From Elymus sibiricus (lineage: Eukaryota > Streptophyta > Magnoliopsida > Poales > Poaceae): a stretch of 64,000 bases of DNA. The DNA lies in assembly GCA_039707655.1 (NCBI GenBank), contig CM077665.1, forward strand, positions 80,911,954 to 80,975,953, given 5' to 3'. The notes under the pieces are model-generated. The model was not told where the DNA came from. It saw nothing but the letters and a program-made list of their open reading frames with translations, and made no database searches. Of this stretch, positions 10,861 through 23,563 are shown piece by piece (the first letter of the stretch is position 1; each line of letters begins with the position of its first letter). Made by a program: the position numbers and the translations under genes.

Positions 10861-13790
10861 AGAAGTATATTTGATATACGTGTTATTGATGTGTACCTTG
10901 CTAGTACTCCTAGTAGCACCTGTGTATTGGATACCGGTTCGGTTGCTAAATGTTAGTAACTCGAAATAAAAGCTACGGAATAAACGGAGGCTAGCTAAGG
11001 GTGAGGTGACGATGAGTGTTGGAAGTGTTTCCAAGGTTGATGTGATCACCATCGCACGCTCTCTCTACCTTCGGGATTAGTGATGAACCTAAATAAATGT
11101 TATTTGGTGTTTGCATTGAGCATGAACGTGATTAGATCATGTTTATTACAATACGGTTATTCATTTAAGTTAGAGAATAATGGTTATTCTGTTTACATGA
11201 ATAATACCTTCAATGGTCATGCACCCAATGAGAATGGTTTATTGAATCTTGATCGTAGTGATACACATGTTCATAATATTGATGCCAAAAGATACAAAGT
11301 TAATAATGATAGTACCACATACTTGTGGCACTGCCGCTAAATGTCATATTGGTGTAAAACGCATGAAGAAACTCCATGTTGATGGATCTATGGACTCATT
11401 CGATTGCGAATCAGTTGAGACATGCAGACCATGCCTCATGGGCAAGATGACTAAGACCCCGTTTTCCGGTATGGTAGAGCGGGCAAGTAACTTATTGGAA
11501 ATGATACATGTTGATGTATTCGGTCCAATGAGTGTTGTAGCGTGCAGTGGATATCGTTATTTTCCTACCTTCACTGATGATTTGAGTAGATATGGGGATA
11601 TTTACTTAATGAAACACAAGTCTAAAACGTTTGAAAAGTTCAAACAAAATCAGAGTGAAGTTTGAGATCATCGTGACAAGGAGATAAAATGTCTACGATA
11701 TGATCGTGGAGGTAAATACCTGAGTTACGAGTATTGGTATACAACTTAAGATAATGTGGAATTTGTTTCACAGCTCACGCCACCTGGAACACCATAGTAT
11801 GATGGTGTGTCCGAATGTCGTAGTCGTGCTCTATTGGATATGGTGCGAACTATGATGTCTCTTATCGATTTGCCACTATTGTTTTGGGGTTACGCATTAG
11901 GGACAACTACATTCACTTTAAAAGGGGCACCATCTAAATCCGTTGAGATGACACCGTATGAATTTTGGTTTGGTGGAAACCTAAGCTGTCATTTCTTAAT
12001 GTTTGGGGCTGCGACGCTTATATGAAAAAGGGTTTTCACCTAATGAGCTCGAACCCAAAGCGGACAAATGCATCTTCATAGAATACCCTAACGTAACAGT
12101 TGGGTAAACCTTCTATCTTAGATCCAAGCACAAAGTGTTTGTTGCTAAAACGGGTCCTTTCTCGAGAAAGAGTTTCTCTCGAAAGAATTGAGTGGGAGGA
12201 AGATAGAACTTGATGAGGTTGTTGAACCTTTGTTTCGACCAGAGAGTAGCGCAGCGCAGAAAGTTATTTCTGTGGAGCCTACGTTAGTTGAAGAGGAAGT
12301 TAATGATGATGATCATGAAGCTTCGGATCAAGTTACTATCAAACCTCGTAGGTCGACAAGGACGCGTACTGCTCCTGAGTGGTACGGCAACCTTGTCTTA
12401 GAGGTCATGTTGTTGGACAACGATGAACCTACGAGCTATGGAGAAGCGATGATGGGCCCGGATTCCGAGAAATGGTTAGAGGCCATGCAATCCGAGATGG
12501 GATCCATGTAAGAAAACAAAGTATGGGCTTTGGAAGTATTACCTGAAGGGCGAAAGGCCATTCAGAACAAATGGATCTTTAAAAGGAAGACGGACGCGGA
12601 CGGTAATGTCACCGTCTATAAAGCTCGACTTGTGGCAAAGGGTTTTTCACAAGTTCAAGGAGTTGACTACGATGAGACTTTCTCACCCGTAGCGATGCTA
12701 AAGTCTGTTGGAATTATGTTAGCAGTTGCTGCATTTTTTGATTATGAAATCTGGCAGATGGATGTCAAAACATTGTTTCCTTAACGGTATCTGTGAGGAA
12801 AGGTTGTATGTGATACAACCGGAAGGTTTTGTCAGTTCTAAGGATGCTAAAATATATGCAAGCTCCAGCGATCCTTCTATGGACTGGAGCAAGCATCTCG
12901 GAGTTGGAATATACACTTTGATGAGGTGATCAAAGTTTTTGAGTCTATACAAAGTTTATGAGAAACTTGTATTTACAATAAAGTGAGTGGGAGCACTATA
13001 GAATTTCTGATAAGTATATGTGGATGACATATTGTTGATCGGAAATGATGTAGAATTTCTGGAAAGCATAAAGGGTTGTTTGAAAAGGAGTTTTTCAAAG
13101 GAAAACCTGGAATGAAGCTACTTAAATATTGGGCATCTTGATCTATAGAGGTAGATCAAGACGTCTGATAAAACTTTCAATGAGTACATACCTTGACAAG
13201 ATTTTGAAAGAGTTCAAAATGGATCAGTCAAAGAAAGAGTTCTTGCCTGATTTGTAAGGTGTGGAGTTGAGTGAGACTCAAAGCTCGACCACGGCAGAAG
13301 AAAGAGAAAGGACGAAGGTCGTCCCCTATGCCTTATCCATAGGCTCTGTATAGTATGCCATGCTGTGTACCGCACCTGTGTGTGCCTTGCCATGAGTCTG
13401 TCAAGGGGTACAAGAGTGATCCAGGAGTGGATCACTGGACAACGGTCAAGATTATCCTTAGTAACTAGAGGACTAAGGAAATATTTCTCGATTATGGAGG
13501 TGATAAAGAGTTCGTCGTAAAGGGTTACGTCAATGCAAGCTTTAACACCAATCCGGATGACTCTGAGTAGCAATCCGGATACACATAGTGGAGCAGCCAT
13601 TTGGAATAGCTCCAAGTGGAGTGTGGTAGTAGTGTCTATAGTATGACATAGAGATTTGCAAAGTACACACGGATCTGAATGTCACAGACCCGTTGACTAA
13701 AGACCTCTCTCACATGCAAAGCATGATCGAACCCCAGAACTCATTGGGTGTTAGATTCATAACAATGTAAATCACATGGTGATGTGAACT
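10861..13790 (+). pseudogene. Pol remnant of Angela copy 1 (protease, integrase, RT, RNase H)
   Basis: Copia order is visible in fragments. Protease: CVLDTGSVAKC near 10920. GAG-pre-integrase and integrase: LWHCR...HIGVKRMKKLHVDG, then CRPCLMGKM and HVDVFGPMSVVACSGYRYF (11320-11640), with a degraded core to 12025. RT: NKWIFKRKTDADGNVTVYKAR and FSQVQGVDYDETFSPVAMLKSV (12560-12780), then YVDDILLIGND at 13017. A decayed RNase H runs to about 13750. Many frameshifts and stops make it non-functional; the integrase core and RNase H are the worst decayed. Confidence 0.85.
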
Positions 13791-13805
13791 ACATTATTGA
13801 CTCTA

Positions 13806-13820
13806 GTGCAAGTGGAAGAC
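13806..13820 (+). other. E2 polypurine tract
   Basis: gtgcaagtggaagac directly before the LTR, as expected for Angela/BARE. Confidence 0.75.
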
Positions 13821-15324
13821 TATTGGAAATATGCCCTAGAGGCAATAATAAATTGGTTATTATTATATTTCCTTGTTCGTGATAATCGTTTATTATCCAT
13901 GCTATAATTGTATTGATTGGAAACTCAAATACATGTGTGGGTACATAGACAACACTGTGTCCCTAGTATGCCTCTAGTTAACTAGTTCGTTGATCAAAGA
14001 TGGTCAAGGTTTCCTGCCATAGACATGAGATGTCATTTGATAACGGGTTCACATCATTAGGAGAATAATGTGATGGACAAGACCCAAACTATAAACATAG
14101 CATATGATCGTGTCAGTTTATTGCTATAGTTTTCTGCATGTCAAGTATCTGTTCCTATGACCATGAGATCATGCAACTCACTGACACCGGAGGAATACCT
14201 TGTGTGTATAAAACGTCACAACGTAACTGGGTGACTATAAAGATGCTCTACAGATATCTCCGAGGGTGTCTGTTGAGTGGGCATGGATCTAGACTGGGAT
14301 TTGTTACTCCGTGTGACGGAGAGGTATCTCAGGGCCCACTCGGTAATACAACATCACAATAAGCCTTGCAAGCAATGTGACTAAGTGTTAGCCACGGGAT
14401 CTTGTATTACGGAACGAGTAAAGAGACTTGCCGGTAACGAGATTGAACTAGGTATAGAGATACCGACGATCGAATCTCGGGCAAGTAACATACCGAAGAA
14501 CAAAGGGAACAACGTACGGGATTAACTGAATCCTTGACATAGAGGTTCAACCGATAAAGATCTTCGTAGAATATGTAGGAACCAATATGGGCATCCAGGT
14601 CCCGCTATTGGTTATTGACCGTGGAGGTGTCTCGGTCATGTCTACATAGTTCTCGAACCCGCAGGGTCTGCACACTTAAGGTTCGGTGACGTTTCGGTAG
14701 TATAGAGTTATGTATGGTGGCGACCGAAGGTTGTTCGGAGTCCCGGATGAGATCCAGGACGTCACGAGGAGCTCCGGAATGGTCCGAAGGTAAAGATTGA
14801 TATATAGGAAGTCCCGTTTTGGTCACCGGAAAAGTTTCGGGTATTTTGGTAGTGTATCGGGAGTGCCGAGAGGGGTACCGGGGACCATCGGGAGGGGTGT
14901 CTCGACCCAAAGGACCTCATGGGCTGTGGGAGGAGTCAAACCAGCCCCTAGTGGGCTGGCCGAACCCCCCACTAAGGCCCATGCGGCTAGGGGTGGGAAA
15001 AACCCAAAGGTGGATAGGTGGAAAGGGTTTCCAAGCTAGTGGAGAGGAGGAATCCTACTCCTAGTAGGATTGGAGTAGGACTCCTCCACCTCCAATTTTG
15101 GCCAACCCTTGAGGGTTTGAGGCTTCCTCCTCCCCTCCCTCCCTCCTATATATACTAGAGGATTTAGAGGGGAGAGCTAACCCTAATTTCCATGTGCTCC
15201 CTCTACTTCATCTAGATCGTTTTCTCCTCTAGTCTAGTTCGGCGGTGCTTAGGCGAAGCCCTGCCGGAATAGTTCCACCACCATCGCCGCCACGCCGTCG
15301 CGCTGCCGGAGAACTCATCTACCT
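13821..15324 (+). repeat. E2 shared LTR, left part
   Basis: First 1.5 kb of the Angela LTR that serves both as 3' LTR of copy 1 and 5' LTR of copy 2. It starts TATTGG instead of TGTTGG, so the terminal TG dinucleotide is mutated. E3 interrupts it after tacct (15320-15324). The remainder is 23564-23979. Short ORFs in this LTR look like chance. Confidence 0.88.
15147..15154 (+). promoter_or_regulatory. Candidate TATA box in the Angela LTR
   Basis: The context cctatatatactagag follows a pyrimidine-rich stretch of tcccctccctccctcc. This is the expected place of the LTR promoter that drives genomic RNA. E3 now separates this promoter from internal copy 2. Confidence 0.6.
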
Positions 15325-16903
15325 TGCTACTTCTTGAGCTTGCGTTGGTTTTCCCTTGAAGAGGAAAGGGTGATGCAGCAAAGTAGATAAGTATTTCCGT
15401 CAGTTGTTGAGAACCAAGGTATCAATCCAGTAGGAGATACAAGCAAGTCCCCAATCTTCGCACCTACATGAACAATCAAACTCTTGCACCCAACGCTAAA
15501 AGGGGTTGTCAATCCCTTCACGGTTATTTGCAAGGATGAGATCTGATAGAGATAGATATAAAAGATTGCTAAAACAAAAAGTAAAACAAAAGTAAAAAGA
15601 TTGCAGCAAAGTATTTTTGGTATTTTTGGTTTATAGATCTGAAAGTATAATATGGAAAATAGACCCGGGGGCCATAGGTTTCACTAGAGACTTCTCTCAT
15701 GAAGGAAAATAATACGGTGGGTGAACAAATTACTGTCGAGCAATTGATAGAAAAGCGCATAGTTATGACGATATCCAAGGCAATGATTATGCATATAGGC
15801 ATCACGTCCGTGTCAAGTAGACCGAAACGATTCTGCATCTACTACTATTACTCCACACATCGACCGACTCCTGCCTGCATCTAGAGTATTAAGTTCATGA
15901 AGAACAAAGTAACGCATTAGGTAAGATGACATGATGTAGAGGATAAACTCAAGCAATATGATGAAAACCCCATCTTTTTATCCTTGATGGCAACAATACA
16001 AATACGTGCCTCACTACCCCTACTTTGTCACTGGGTGAGGACACCGCAAGATTGAACCCAAAACTAAGCACTTCTCCCATTGCAAGAATTACCAATCTAG
16101 TTGGCCAAACCAAACCAATAACTCGAAGAGACTTGCAAAGATAGGAAATCATGCATATAACAATTCAGAGAGGATTCAAATAATATTCATAGATAAGCTG
16201 ATCATAAACCCACAATTCATCGGATCTCGACAAACACACCGCAAAAGAGTATTACATCGGATAGATCTCCATGAAGATCATGAAGAACATGGTATTGAAG
16301 AACAAAGAGAGAGAAGAAGCCATCTAGCTACTAGCTATGGACCCGAAGGTCTGTGGTGAACTACTCACGCATCATCGGAGGGGCAATGGAGTTGATGTAG
16401 ATGCCCTCCGTGATCGAATCCCCCTCCGGCAGATTATCGGAAAAGGCTCCAAGATGGGATCTCACGGGAACAGAGGCTTCTGGCGGCGGAAAAGTATTTT
16501 CGTGGCTCTTTTTGGTATTCAGGGAATATTTGGGAATTTATAGGCCGAAGAATAGGGTTAGGAGAGCTGCTGGGGGGCCACAAGCCAGGGCCCCCCCTAG
16601 GGCGCGCCCTGGTGGCTTGTCGCCTCCCGGCAGGTCTCCTGCCTTCATCTCCAAGTCTGGCAGGTTTCTTCTGGTCCAAGAAAAATCATTCCGAAGATTT
16701 TATTCCGTTTGGTCTCCGTTTAATATTCCTTATCTGCAATACTCAAAAACAAGGAAAAAACAGAAACTGGCACTAGGCTCTAGATTAATAGGTTAGTCCC
16801 AAAAATAATATAAAATAGCATATTAATGCATATAAAACATCCAAAATAGATAATATAATAGCATGGAACAATCAAAAATTATAGATACGTTGGAGACGTA
16901 TCA
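15325..16903 (-). repeat. E3 3' LTR
   Basis: 1579 bp, TG...CA, starting TGATACGTCTCCAACG on the minus strand. It holds a GC-rich hairpin at 16578-16621 with ccacaagcc / ggcttgt arms. Confidence 0.92.
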
Positions 16904-16904
16904 A

Positions 16905-16919
16905 GCATCCCCAAGCTTA
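16905..16919 (-). other. E3 polypurine tract
   Basis: Minus strand TAAGCTTGGGGATGC next to the 3' LTR. Identical or near-identical copies lie inside the element at 18953-18967 and 19009-19022. Confidence 0.85.
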
Positions 16920-19678
16920 ATTCCTGCTTGTCCTCGAGTAGGTAAATGATAAAAACAGAATTTTTGATGTGGAATGCTACCTAACATATTTATCCATGTA
17001 ATATTCTTTATTGTGGCATGAATATTCAGATCCGTAAGATTCAAAACAAAAGTTTAATATTGACATAAAAACAGTAATACTTCAAGCATACTAACAAGGC
17101 AATTGTGTCCTTTCGAAATAACATGGCCTTAGAAAGTTATCCCTACAAAATCATATGGTCTGGCTATGCTCCATCTTCCCCACACAAAGTATTTAAATCA
17201 TGCACAACCCCGATGACAAGTCAAGCAATTGTTTCACACCTTTTATGTTCTCAAACTTTTTCAACTCTCACGCAATACATAAGCGTGAGCCATGGATATA
17301 GCACTATAGGTGGAATAGAATATGGTGGAGGTTGTGAGGAAAAAGGAGAAGATAGTCTCACATCAACTAGGCGTATCAACGGGCTATGGAGATGACCATC
17401 AATAGATATCAATGTGAGTGAGTAGGGATTGCCATGCAACGGATGCACTAGAGCTATAAGTGTATGAAAGCTCAAAAAGAAACTAAGTGGTCATGCATAA
17501 TGATGAAAAATTCCACTAGTTATATGAAAGTGACAAAATAGGAGACTCTCTATTATGAAGATCATGGTGCTACTTTGAAGCACAAGTGTGGAAAAAGATA
17601 GTAGCATTGTCCGTTCTCTCTTTCTCTCATTTTTTGCTGGGCATCTTTGGCCTCTTTTTTATATTTGGGCTTCATTGGCCTCTTTTATTATTTATAAAGT
17701 CCGGTGACTCATCCCAACTTGTGAGAATCATAGCTTCCATCATCCTTTTCTCTCACGGGACAATGCTCTAATAATGAAGATCATCACACTTTTATTTACT
17801 TACAACTCAAAAATTACAACTCGATACCTAGAACAAAATATGACTCTATATGAATGCTTCCGGTGGTGCACCGGGATGTGCAATGATCTAGCCTAGCAAA
17901 TGACATCAAAAAAACGGACAAGCCATGAAAACATCATGCTAGCTATCTTACGATCATGCAAAGCAATATGAAAGTGATGGTGCGTGTCATGAAAAACGGA
18001 ACGGTGGGAGTTGCATGGCAATATATCTCGGAATGGCTATGGAAATGCCATAATAGGTAGGTATGGTGGCTGTTTTGAGGAAAGTATATGGTGGCTGTTT
18101 TGAGGAAGGTGGGTTTAATGCACCGGCGAAAGTTGCGCGGTACTAGAGAGGCTAGCAAAGGTGGAAGGGTGAGAGTGCGTATAATCCATGGACTCAACAT
18201 TAGTCATAAAGAACTCACATAATTATTGCAAAAGTCTATTAGTTATCGAAGCAAAGTATTAGACGCATGCTCCTAGGGGAGAGGTTGGTAGGAGTTAACC
18301 ATCGCGCGCTCCCGACCCTCACACAAAGGTTGACAATCATTAAACAAATCATGCTCCGACTTCGTTACATAACGGTTCACCATACGTGCATGCTACAGGA
18401 ATCACAAACTTTAACACAAGTATTTCTACCAATTCACAATTACTCACTAGCATGACTCTCATATCACCATCTTTATATCTCAAAACTATATGCAAGGAAT
18501 CAAACTTCTCATAGTATTCAATGCACTTTATATGAAAGTTTTTATTATATCCCTCTTGGATGCCCATTATATTAGGACTAAATTCATAACCTAAACCAAT
18601 TACCATGCTGTTTAAAGACTCTCAAAATAATATAAGTGAGGTACGAGAGTTCAATCATTTCTATAAAATAAAACACCACCGTGCTCTAAAAAGATACAAG
18701 TGAAGCACTAGAGCAACATTGCCTAGCTCAAAAGATATAAGTGAAGCACATAGAGTATTCTAATAAATTCACGATTAATGCGTGTCCGCCTCAAAAGATG
18801 TGTGCAGCAAGGATGATTGTGGCAAACTAAAAAGCAAAGACTCATAACATACAAGACGCTCCAAGCAAAACACATATCATGTGGTGAATAAAAATATAGC
18901 CTCAAGTAAATTTACCGATGGATTGAAGACGAAAGAGGGGATGCCTACCGGGGCATCCCCAAGCTTAGGCTCTTTGGTATCCTTGAATATGGCTTGGGGT
19001 GCCTTGGTCATCCCCAAGCTTAGGCTCTTGCCACTCCTTATTCCATAGTCCATCAAATCTTTACCCAAAACTTGAAAACTTCACAACACAAAACTCAACA
19101 GAAAACTCGTGAGATCCGTTAGTATAAGAAAAATAAATCACCACTTTAGGTACTGTTGTGAACTCATTCTTTATTTATATTGGTGTAATATCTACTGTAT
19201 TCCAACTTCTCCATGGTTCATACCCCCCGATACAACCCATAGATACATCAAAATAAGAAAACAACACAAAGAAAATAGAATCTGTCTAAAACAGAACAGT
19301 CTGTAGAAATCTATAGACTTCGAATACTTATGTAACTCCAAAAATTCTGAAAAATTAGGAAAATCAGGGAAATTTGTATATCAATCTTTTGTAAAAATTT
19401 CAGATCAAAATCACGTTCCAGTGAATTTATAAAATTCCTGGACTGAGAGCAAAAGTTTCTGTTTTTCAGCAAAATCAAATCACAAACACCGTAGACCATC
19501 CCAAAGGTCTTACTTGGATCAAACACTAATTAAAACAAGAAAACACAATTACTACAGAGCTAATAATGTGTAAAGCACTCAAAAACAGAAGCAAAAACAA
19601 AAGCATAAAAATAAAATTGGGTTGCCTCCCAACAAGCGCTATTGTTTAACGCCCCTAGCTAGGCATAAAGCAATAGAT
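16920..19678 (-). other. E3 non-coding internal region
   Basis: 2.76 kb of AT-rich DNA with no convincing ORF. It takes the place of pol. Its marked features are the two internal PPT copies at 18953-18967 and 19009-19022, about 55 bp apart. Confidence 0.75.
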
Positions 19679-21754
19679 CTAGGTATTGTCATCTTTGGTA
19701 TGCAATCCATAAGTAGCTCTCATAATAGATTCATAAGGTAATTTTATTATCTTTCTAGGAAAGTGGTCCATGCCTTTCCTTAATGGAAATTGGAATCTAA
19801 TATTTCCTTCCTTCATATCAATAATTGCACCGATCGTTCTAAGGAAAGGTCTACCAAGAATAATAGGACATGTAGGATTGCAATCTATATCAAGAACAAT
19901 GAAATCTACGGGCACATAATTCCTATTTGCAACAATAAGAACATCATTAATCCTTCCCATAGGTTTCTTAATGGTGGAATCCGCTAGATGCAAATTTAAA
20001 GAGCAATCATCAAATTCATGGAAACCTAGCACATCACATAAAGTTTTTGGAATCACAGAAACGCTAGCACCCAAATCACACAAAGCATGGCACTCATAAT
20101 CTTTAATTTTAATCTTAATAGTAGGTTCCCACTCATCATAAAGGTTCCTAGGTATAGAAACTTCCAACTCAAGTTTTTCTTCAAAAGATTTCATCATAGC
20201 ATCCACGATATGTTTAGTAAAAGCTTTATTTTGATTATAAGCATGCGGAGAATTCAACATGGATTGCAACAAGGAAATACAATCAATCAAAGAACAACTA
20301 TCATAATTAAAGTCCTTGAAATCCAAAAGAGTGGGTTCATTGCTATTTAAAGTTTTGACCTCTTCAATCCCACTTTTATCAATCTTAGCATTAAGATCTA
20401 TAAACTCCGAATCATTGGGACGCTTTTTAACTAAAGTTGACTTATCTGCAGTCCCATCTTTATCAAGATTTATATTATAAAACAAAGATTCAATAGGAGT
20501 CACATCAATCACTTTAAGATCTTCATCTATATTATCACGAGAACACACTTTTTCAAGCCATTCACGCTTAGCACGCATTCTAGCGGTTCTTTCCTTACAC
20601 TCATCAATAGAGATCCTCATAGATTTTAAAGACTCATTAATATCATGCTTGGGTGGAGTAGATCTAATCTTCAAAGAATCAATCTCAAGAGAAATTCTAT
20701 CAACGTTCCTAGCCAAATCATCAATCTTGAGCAATTTTTCTTCAATCATAGCATTAAAACCCTTTTGCGAACTAATAAATTCTTTAATATTATTCTCAAG
20801 ATCAGAGGGCATCTTATTATAATTTCCATAAGAATTGTTGTAGGAATTACCATAATTATTAGAGGAATTACTAGGAAACGGCCTAGGATTGAAATTACCT
20901 TTATACGCGTTATTACCAAAATTGTTCCTGCCAACAAAATTCACATCCATAGATTCATTATTATTTCCAATCAAAGAAGACAAAGGCATATCGTTAGGAT
21001 CAATAGGAGCACTCTTACTAGCAAACAATTTCATTAATTCATCCATCTTTTCACTCAAAGTATTTATTTCTTCAATAGCATGCACTTTTTTACTAGTAGG
21101 AGATCTTTCGGTATGCCATTGAGAGTAATTTTCCATAATATTATCTAGGAGTTTAGTAGCTTCTCCTAATGTGATTTCCATAAAAGTACCACCCGCGGCG
21201 GAATCTAAGAGATTCCTAGAAGCAAAATTCAATCCCGCATATTTTTTTTGTATAATCATCCATAAACTCAAACCATGTGCGGGGCAATTTCTAATCATTA
21301 GTTTCATCCTCTCCCAAGATTGTGCAACATGCTCATGATCAAGTTGCTTAAAATTCATTATATCGTTCCTAAGGGAGATGATCTTAGCGGGCGGAAAGTA
21401 CTTGGAAATAAAAGCATCTTTACACTTATTCCATGAATCAATACTATTTTTAGGCAAAGATGAAAGCCAAGTTTTAGCACGATCTCGTAGTGAGAACGGA
21501 AATAACTTCAATTTAACAATATCATTATCCACATCTTTCTTCTTTTGCATATCACACAACTCAATGAAAGTATTTAGATGGGATGCGGCATCTTCACTAG
21601 GAAGGCCGGAAAATTGTTCTTTCATAACAAGATTAGGCAAAGCGGCATTAATTTCATAAGATTCCGCACTAGTGGCGGGAGCAATCGGAGTACTAATAAA
21701 ATCATTATTATTAGTATTGGAGAAGTCACACAACTTGGTATTCTCTTGAGTCAT
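19679..21754 (-). CDS. Intact Gag-protease polyprotein of E3, 691 aa
   Basis: A single open frame from ATG 21754 to the stop at 19679. Gag domain at about residues 40-200, with KLFPFSLRDRAKTWLSSLP as landmark. A glycine, asparagine and tyrosine rich linker follows around residues 270-310 (NNYGNSYNNSYGNYN), then coiled-coil-like segments to about 420, and a retropepsin-like domain with active-site loop CDLGASVSVIP near residue 558 and ILGRPFLRT near 640. The DLGA loop replaces the usual D-S/T-G, as is common in this plant group. Gag would assemble particles and the protease would process them. The start lies about 210 bp after the PBS and fits the leader. It is the only apparently functional gag in the window and could in principle supply Gag in trans to E1-like relatives. 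Confidence 0.9.
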   Translation of the reverse strand: MTQENTKLCDFSNTNNNDFISTPIAPATSAESYEINAALPNLVMKEQFSGLPSEDAASHLNTFIELCDMQKKKDVDNDIVKLKLFPFSLRDRAKTWLSSLPKNSIDSWNKCKDAFISKYFPPAKIISLRNDIMNFKQLDHEHVAQSWERMKLMIRNCPAHGLSLWMIIQKKYAGLNFASRNLLDSAAGGTFMEITLGEATKLLDNIMENYSQWHTERSPTSKKVHAIEEINTLSEKMDELMKLFASKSAPIDPNDMPLSSLIGNNNESMDVNFVGRNNFGNNAYKGNFNPRPFPSNSSNNYGNSYNNSYGNYNKMPSDLENNIKEFISSQKGFNAMIEEKLLKIDDLARNVDRISLEIDSLKIRSTPPKHDINESLKSMRISIDECKERTARMRAKREWLEKVCSRDNIDEDLKVIDVTPIESLFYNINLDKDGTADKSTLVKKRPNDSEFIDLNAKIDKSGIEEVKTLNSNEPTLLDFKDFNYDSCSLIDCISLLQSMLNSPHAYNQNKAFTKHIVDAMMKSFEEKLELEVSIPRNLYDEWEPTIKIKIKDYECHALCDLGASVSVIPKTLCDVLGFHEFDDCSLNLHLADSTIKKPMGRINDVLIVANRNYVPVDFIVLDIDCNPTCPIILGRPFLRTIGAIIDMKEGNIRFQFPLRKGMDHFPRKIIKLPYESIMRATYGLHTKDDNT

Positions 21755-21961
21755 CGTGACAAAGCAAGCAATCTAGCACACAAGCAAACAAAAAGCAAAC
21801 GAAAAGACGAACGGAAGAAGGGCGAATAAAAAGGAAAATCTTTTTGGTTTTTCTGAAAATGGTTTTAGAAGTGGGGGAGAGGAAAACGAGAGGCAAATGG
21901 CAAATAATGTAAATGCAAGAGATGAGTTTGTGATGGGTACTTGGTAGGCTTGATGTAGATC

Positions 21962-21979
21962 TCCCCGGCAACGGTGCCA
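21962..21979 (-). other. E3 primer binding site, tRNA-Asp type with one mismatch
   Basis: Minus strand TGGCACCGTTGCCGGGGA, the E1 site with one substitution (GGCGCC to GGCACC). The LTR end is 11 bases away. Confidence 0.85.
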
Positions 21980-21990
21980 GAAATCCTTCT

Positions 21991-23558
21991 TGCTACTTCT
22001 TGAGCTTGCGTTGGTTTTACCTTGAAGAGGAAAGGGTGATGCAGCAAAGTAGATAAGTATTTCCCTCAGTTGTTGAGAACCAAGGTATCAATCCAGTAGG
22101 AGATACAAGCAAGTCCCCAATCTTCGCACCTACACAAACAATCAAACTCTTGCACCCAATGCTAAAAGGGGTTGTCAATCCCTTCACGGTTATTTGCAAG
22201 GATGAGATCTGATAGAGATAGATATAAAAGATTGCTAAAACGAAAAGTAAAACAAAAGTAAAAAGATTGCAGCAAAGTATTTTTGGTATTTTTGGTTTAT
22301 AGATCTGAAAGTATAATATTGAAAATAGACCCGGGGGCCATAGGTTTCACTAGAGGCTTCTCTCATGAAGGAAAATAATACGGTGGGTGAACAAATTACT
22401 GTCGAGCAATTGATAGAAAAGAGCATAGTTATGACGATATCCAAGGCAATGATTATGCATATAGGCATCACGTCCGTGTCAAGTAGACCGAAACGATTCT
22501 GCATCTACTACTATTACTCCACACATCGACCGACTCCTGCCTGCATCTAGAGTATTAAGTTTCATGAAGAACAGAGTAACGCATTAGGTAAGATGCCATG
22601 ATGTAGAGGGATAAACTCAAGCAATATGATGAAAACCCCATCTTTTTATCCTTGATGGCAACAATACAAATACGGGCCTCGCTACCCCTACTTTGTCACT
22701 GGGTGAGGACACCGCAAGATTGAACCCAAAACTAAGCACTTCTCCCATTGCAAGAATTACCAATCTAGTTGGCCAAACCAAACCAATAACTCGAAGAGAC
22801 TTGCAAAGATACGAAATCATGCATATAAGAATTTAGAGAAGATTCAAATAATATTCATAGATAAGCTGATCATAAACCCACAATTCATCGGATCTCGACA
22901 AACACACCGCAAAAGAGTATTACATCGGATAGATCTGCATGAAGATCATGAAGAACATGGTATTGAAGAACAAAGAAAGAGAAGAAGCCATCTAGCTACT
23001 AGCTATGGACCCGAAGGTCTGTGGTGAACTACTCACGCATCATCGGAGGGGCAATGGAGTTGATGTAGATGCCCTCCGTGATCGAATCCCCCTCCGGCAG
23101 ATTACCGGAAAAGGCTCCAAGATGGGATCTCACGGGAGCAGAGGCTTCCGGCGACGAAAAAGTATTTTCGTGGCTCTTTTTGGTATTCAGGGATTATTTG
23201 GGAATTTATAGGCCGAAGAATAGGGTTAGGAGAGCCGCAGGGGGGCCACAAGCCAGGGGGCGCGCCCCCCCTAGGTCGCCTCCCGGCAGGTCTCCTGCCT
23301 TCATCTCCAAGTCTGGCAGGTTTCTTATGGTCCAAGAAAAATCATTCCGAAGATTTTATTCCGTTTGGACTCCGTTTAATATTCCTTATCTGCAATACTC
23401 AAAAACAAGGAAAAACAGAAACTGGCACTAGGCTCTAGATTAACAGGTTAGTCCCAAAAATAATATAAAATAGCATATTAATGCATATAAAACATCCAAA
23501 ACAGATAATATAATAGCATGGAACAATCAAAAAGTATAGATACGTTGGAGACGTATCA
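21991..23558 (-). repeat. E3 5' LTR
   Basis: 1568 bp, pair of 15325-16903. It lacks the right arm of the GC-rich hairpin present in the other LTR: the sequence jumps from ccccccctagg to tcgcctcccgg near 23275. Confidence 0.92.
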
Positions 23559-23563
23559 TACCT

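Larger units (their letters stand above)
15325..23558 (-). mobile_element. E3: non-autonomous Ty3/gypsy element, Sabrina type, complete
   Basis: Complete element on the minus strand with a 5-bp TSD tacct at 15320-15324 and 23559-23563. 5' LTR 21991-23558, 3' LTR 15325-16903, PBS 21962-21979, PPT 16905-16919. One intact Gag-protease ORF; no RT or integrase. By eye the LTRs differ at about nine positions in the first 450 bp plus a deletion near 23275, so it is young. It is inserted in the shared Angela LTR. Confidence 0.92.

Noticed and set aside
14797..15064. 80-codon plus ORFs in the Angela LTR
   Set aside because: Non-coding LTR of a well-known family. Two overlapping frames with low-complexity products are expected by chance.
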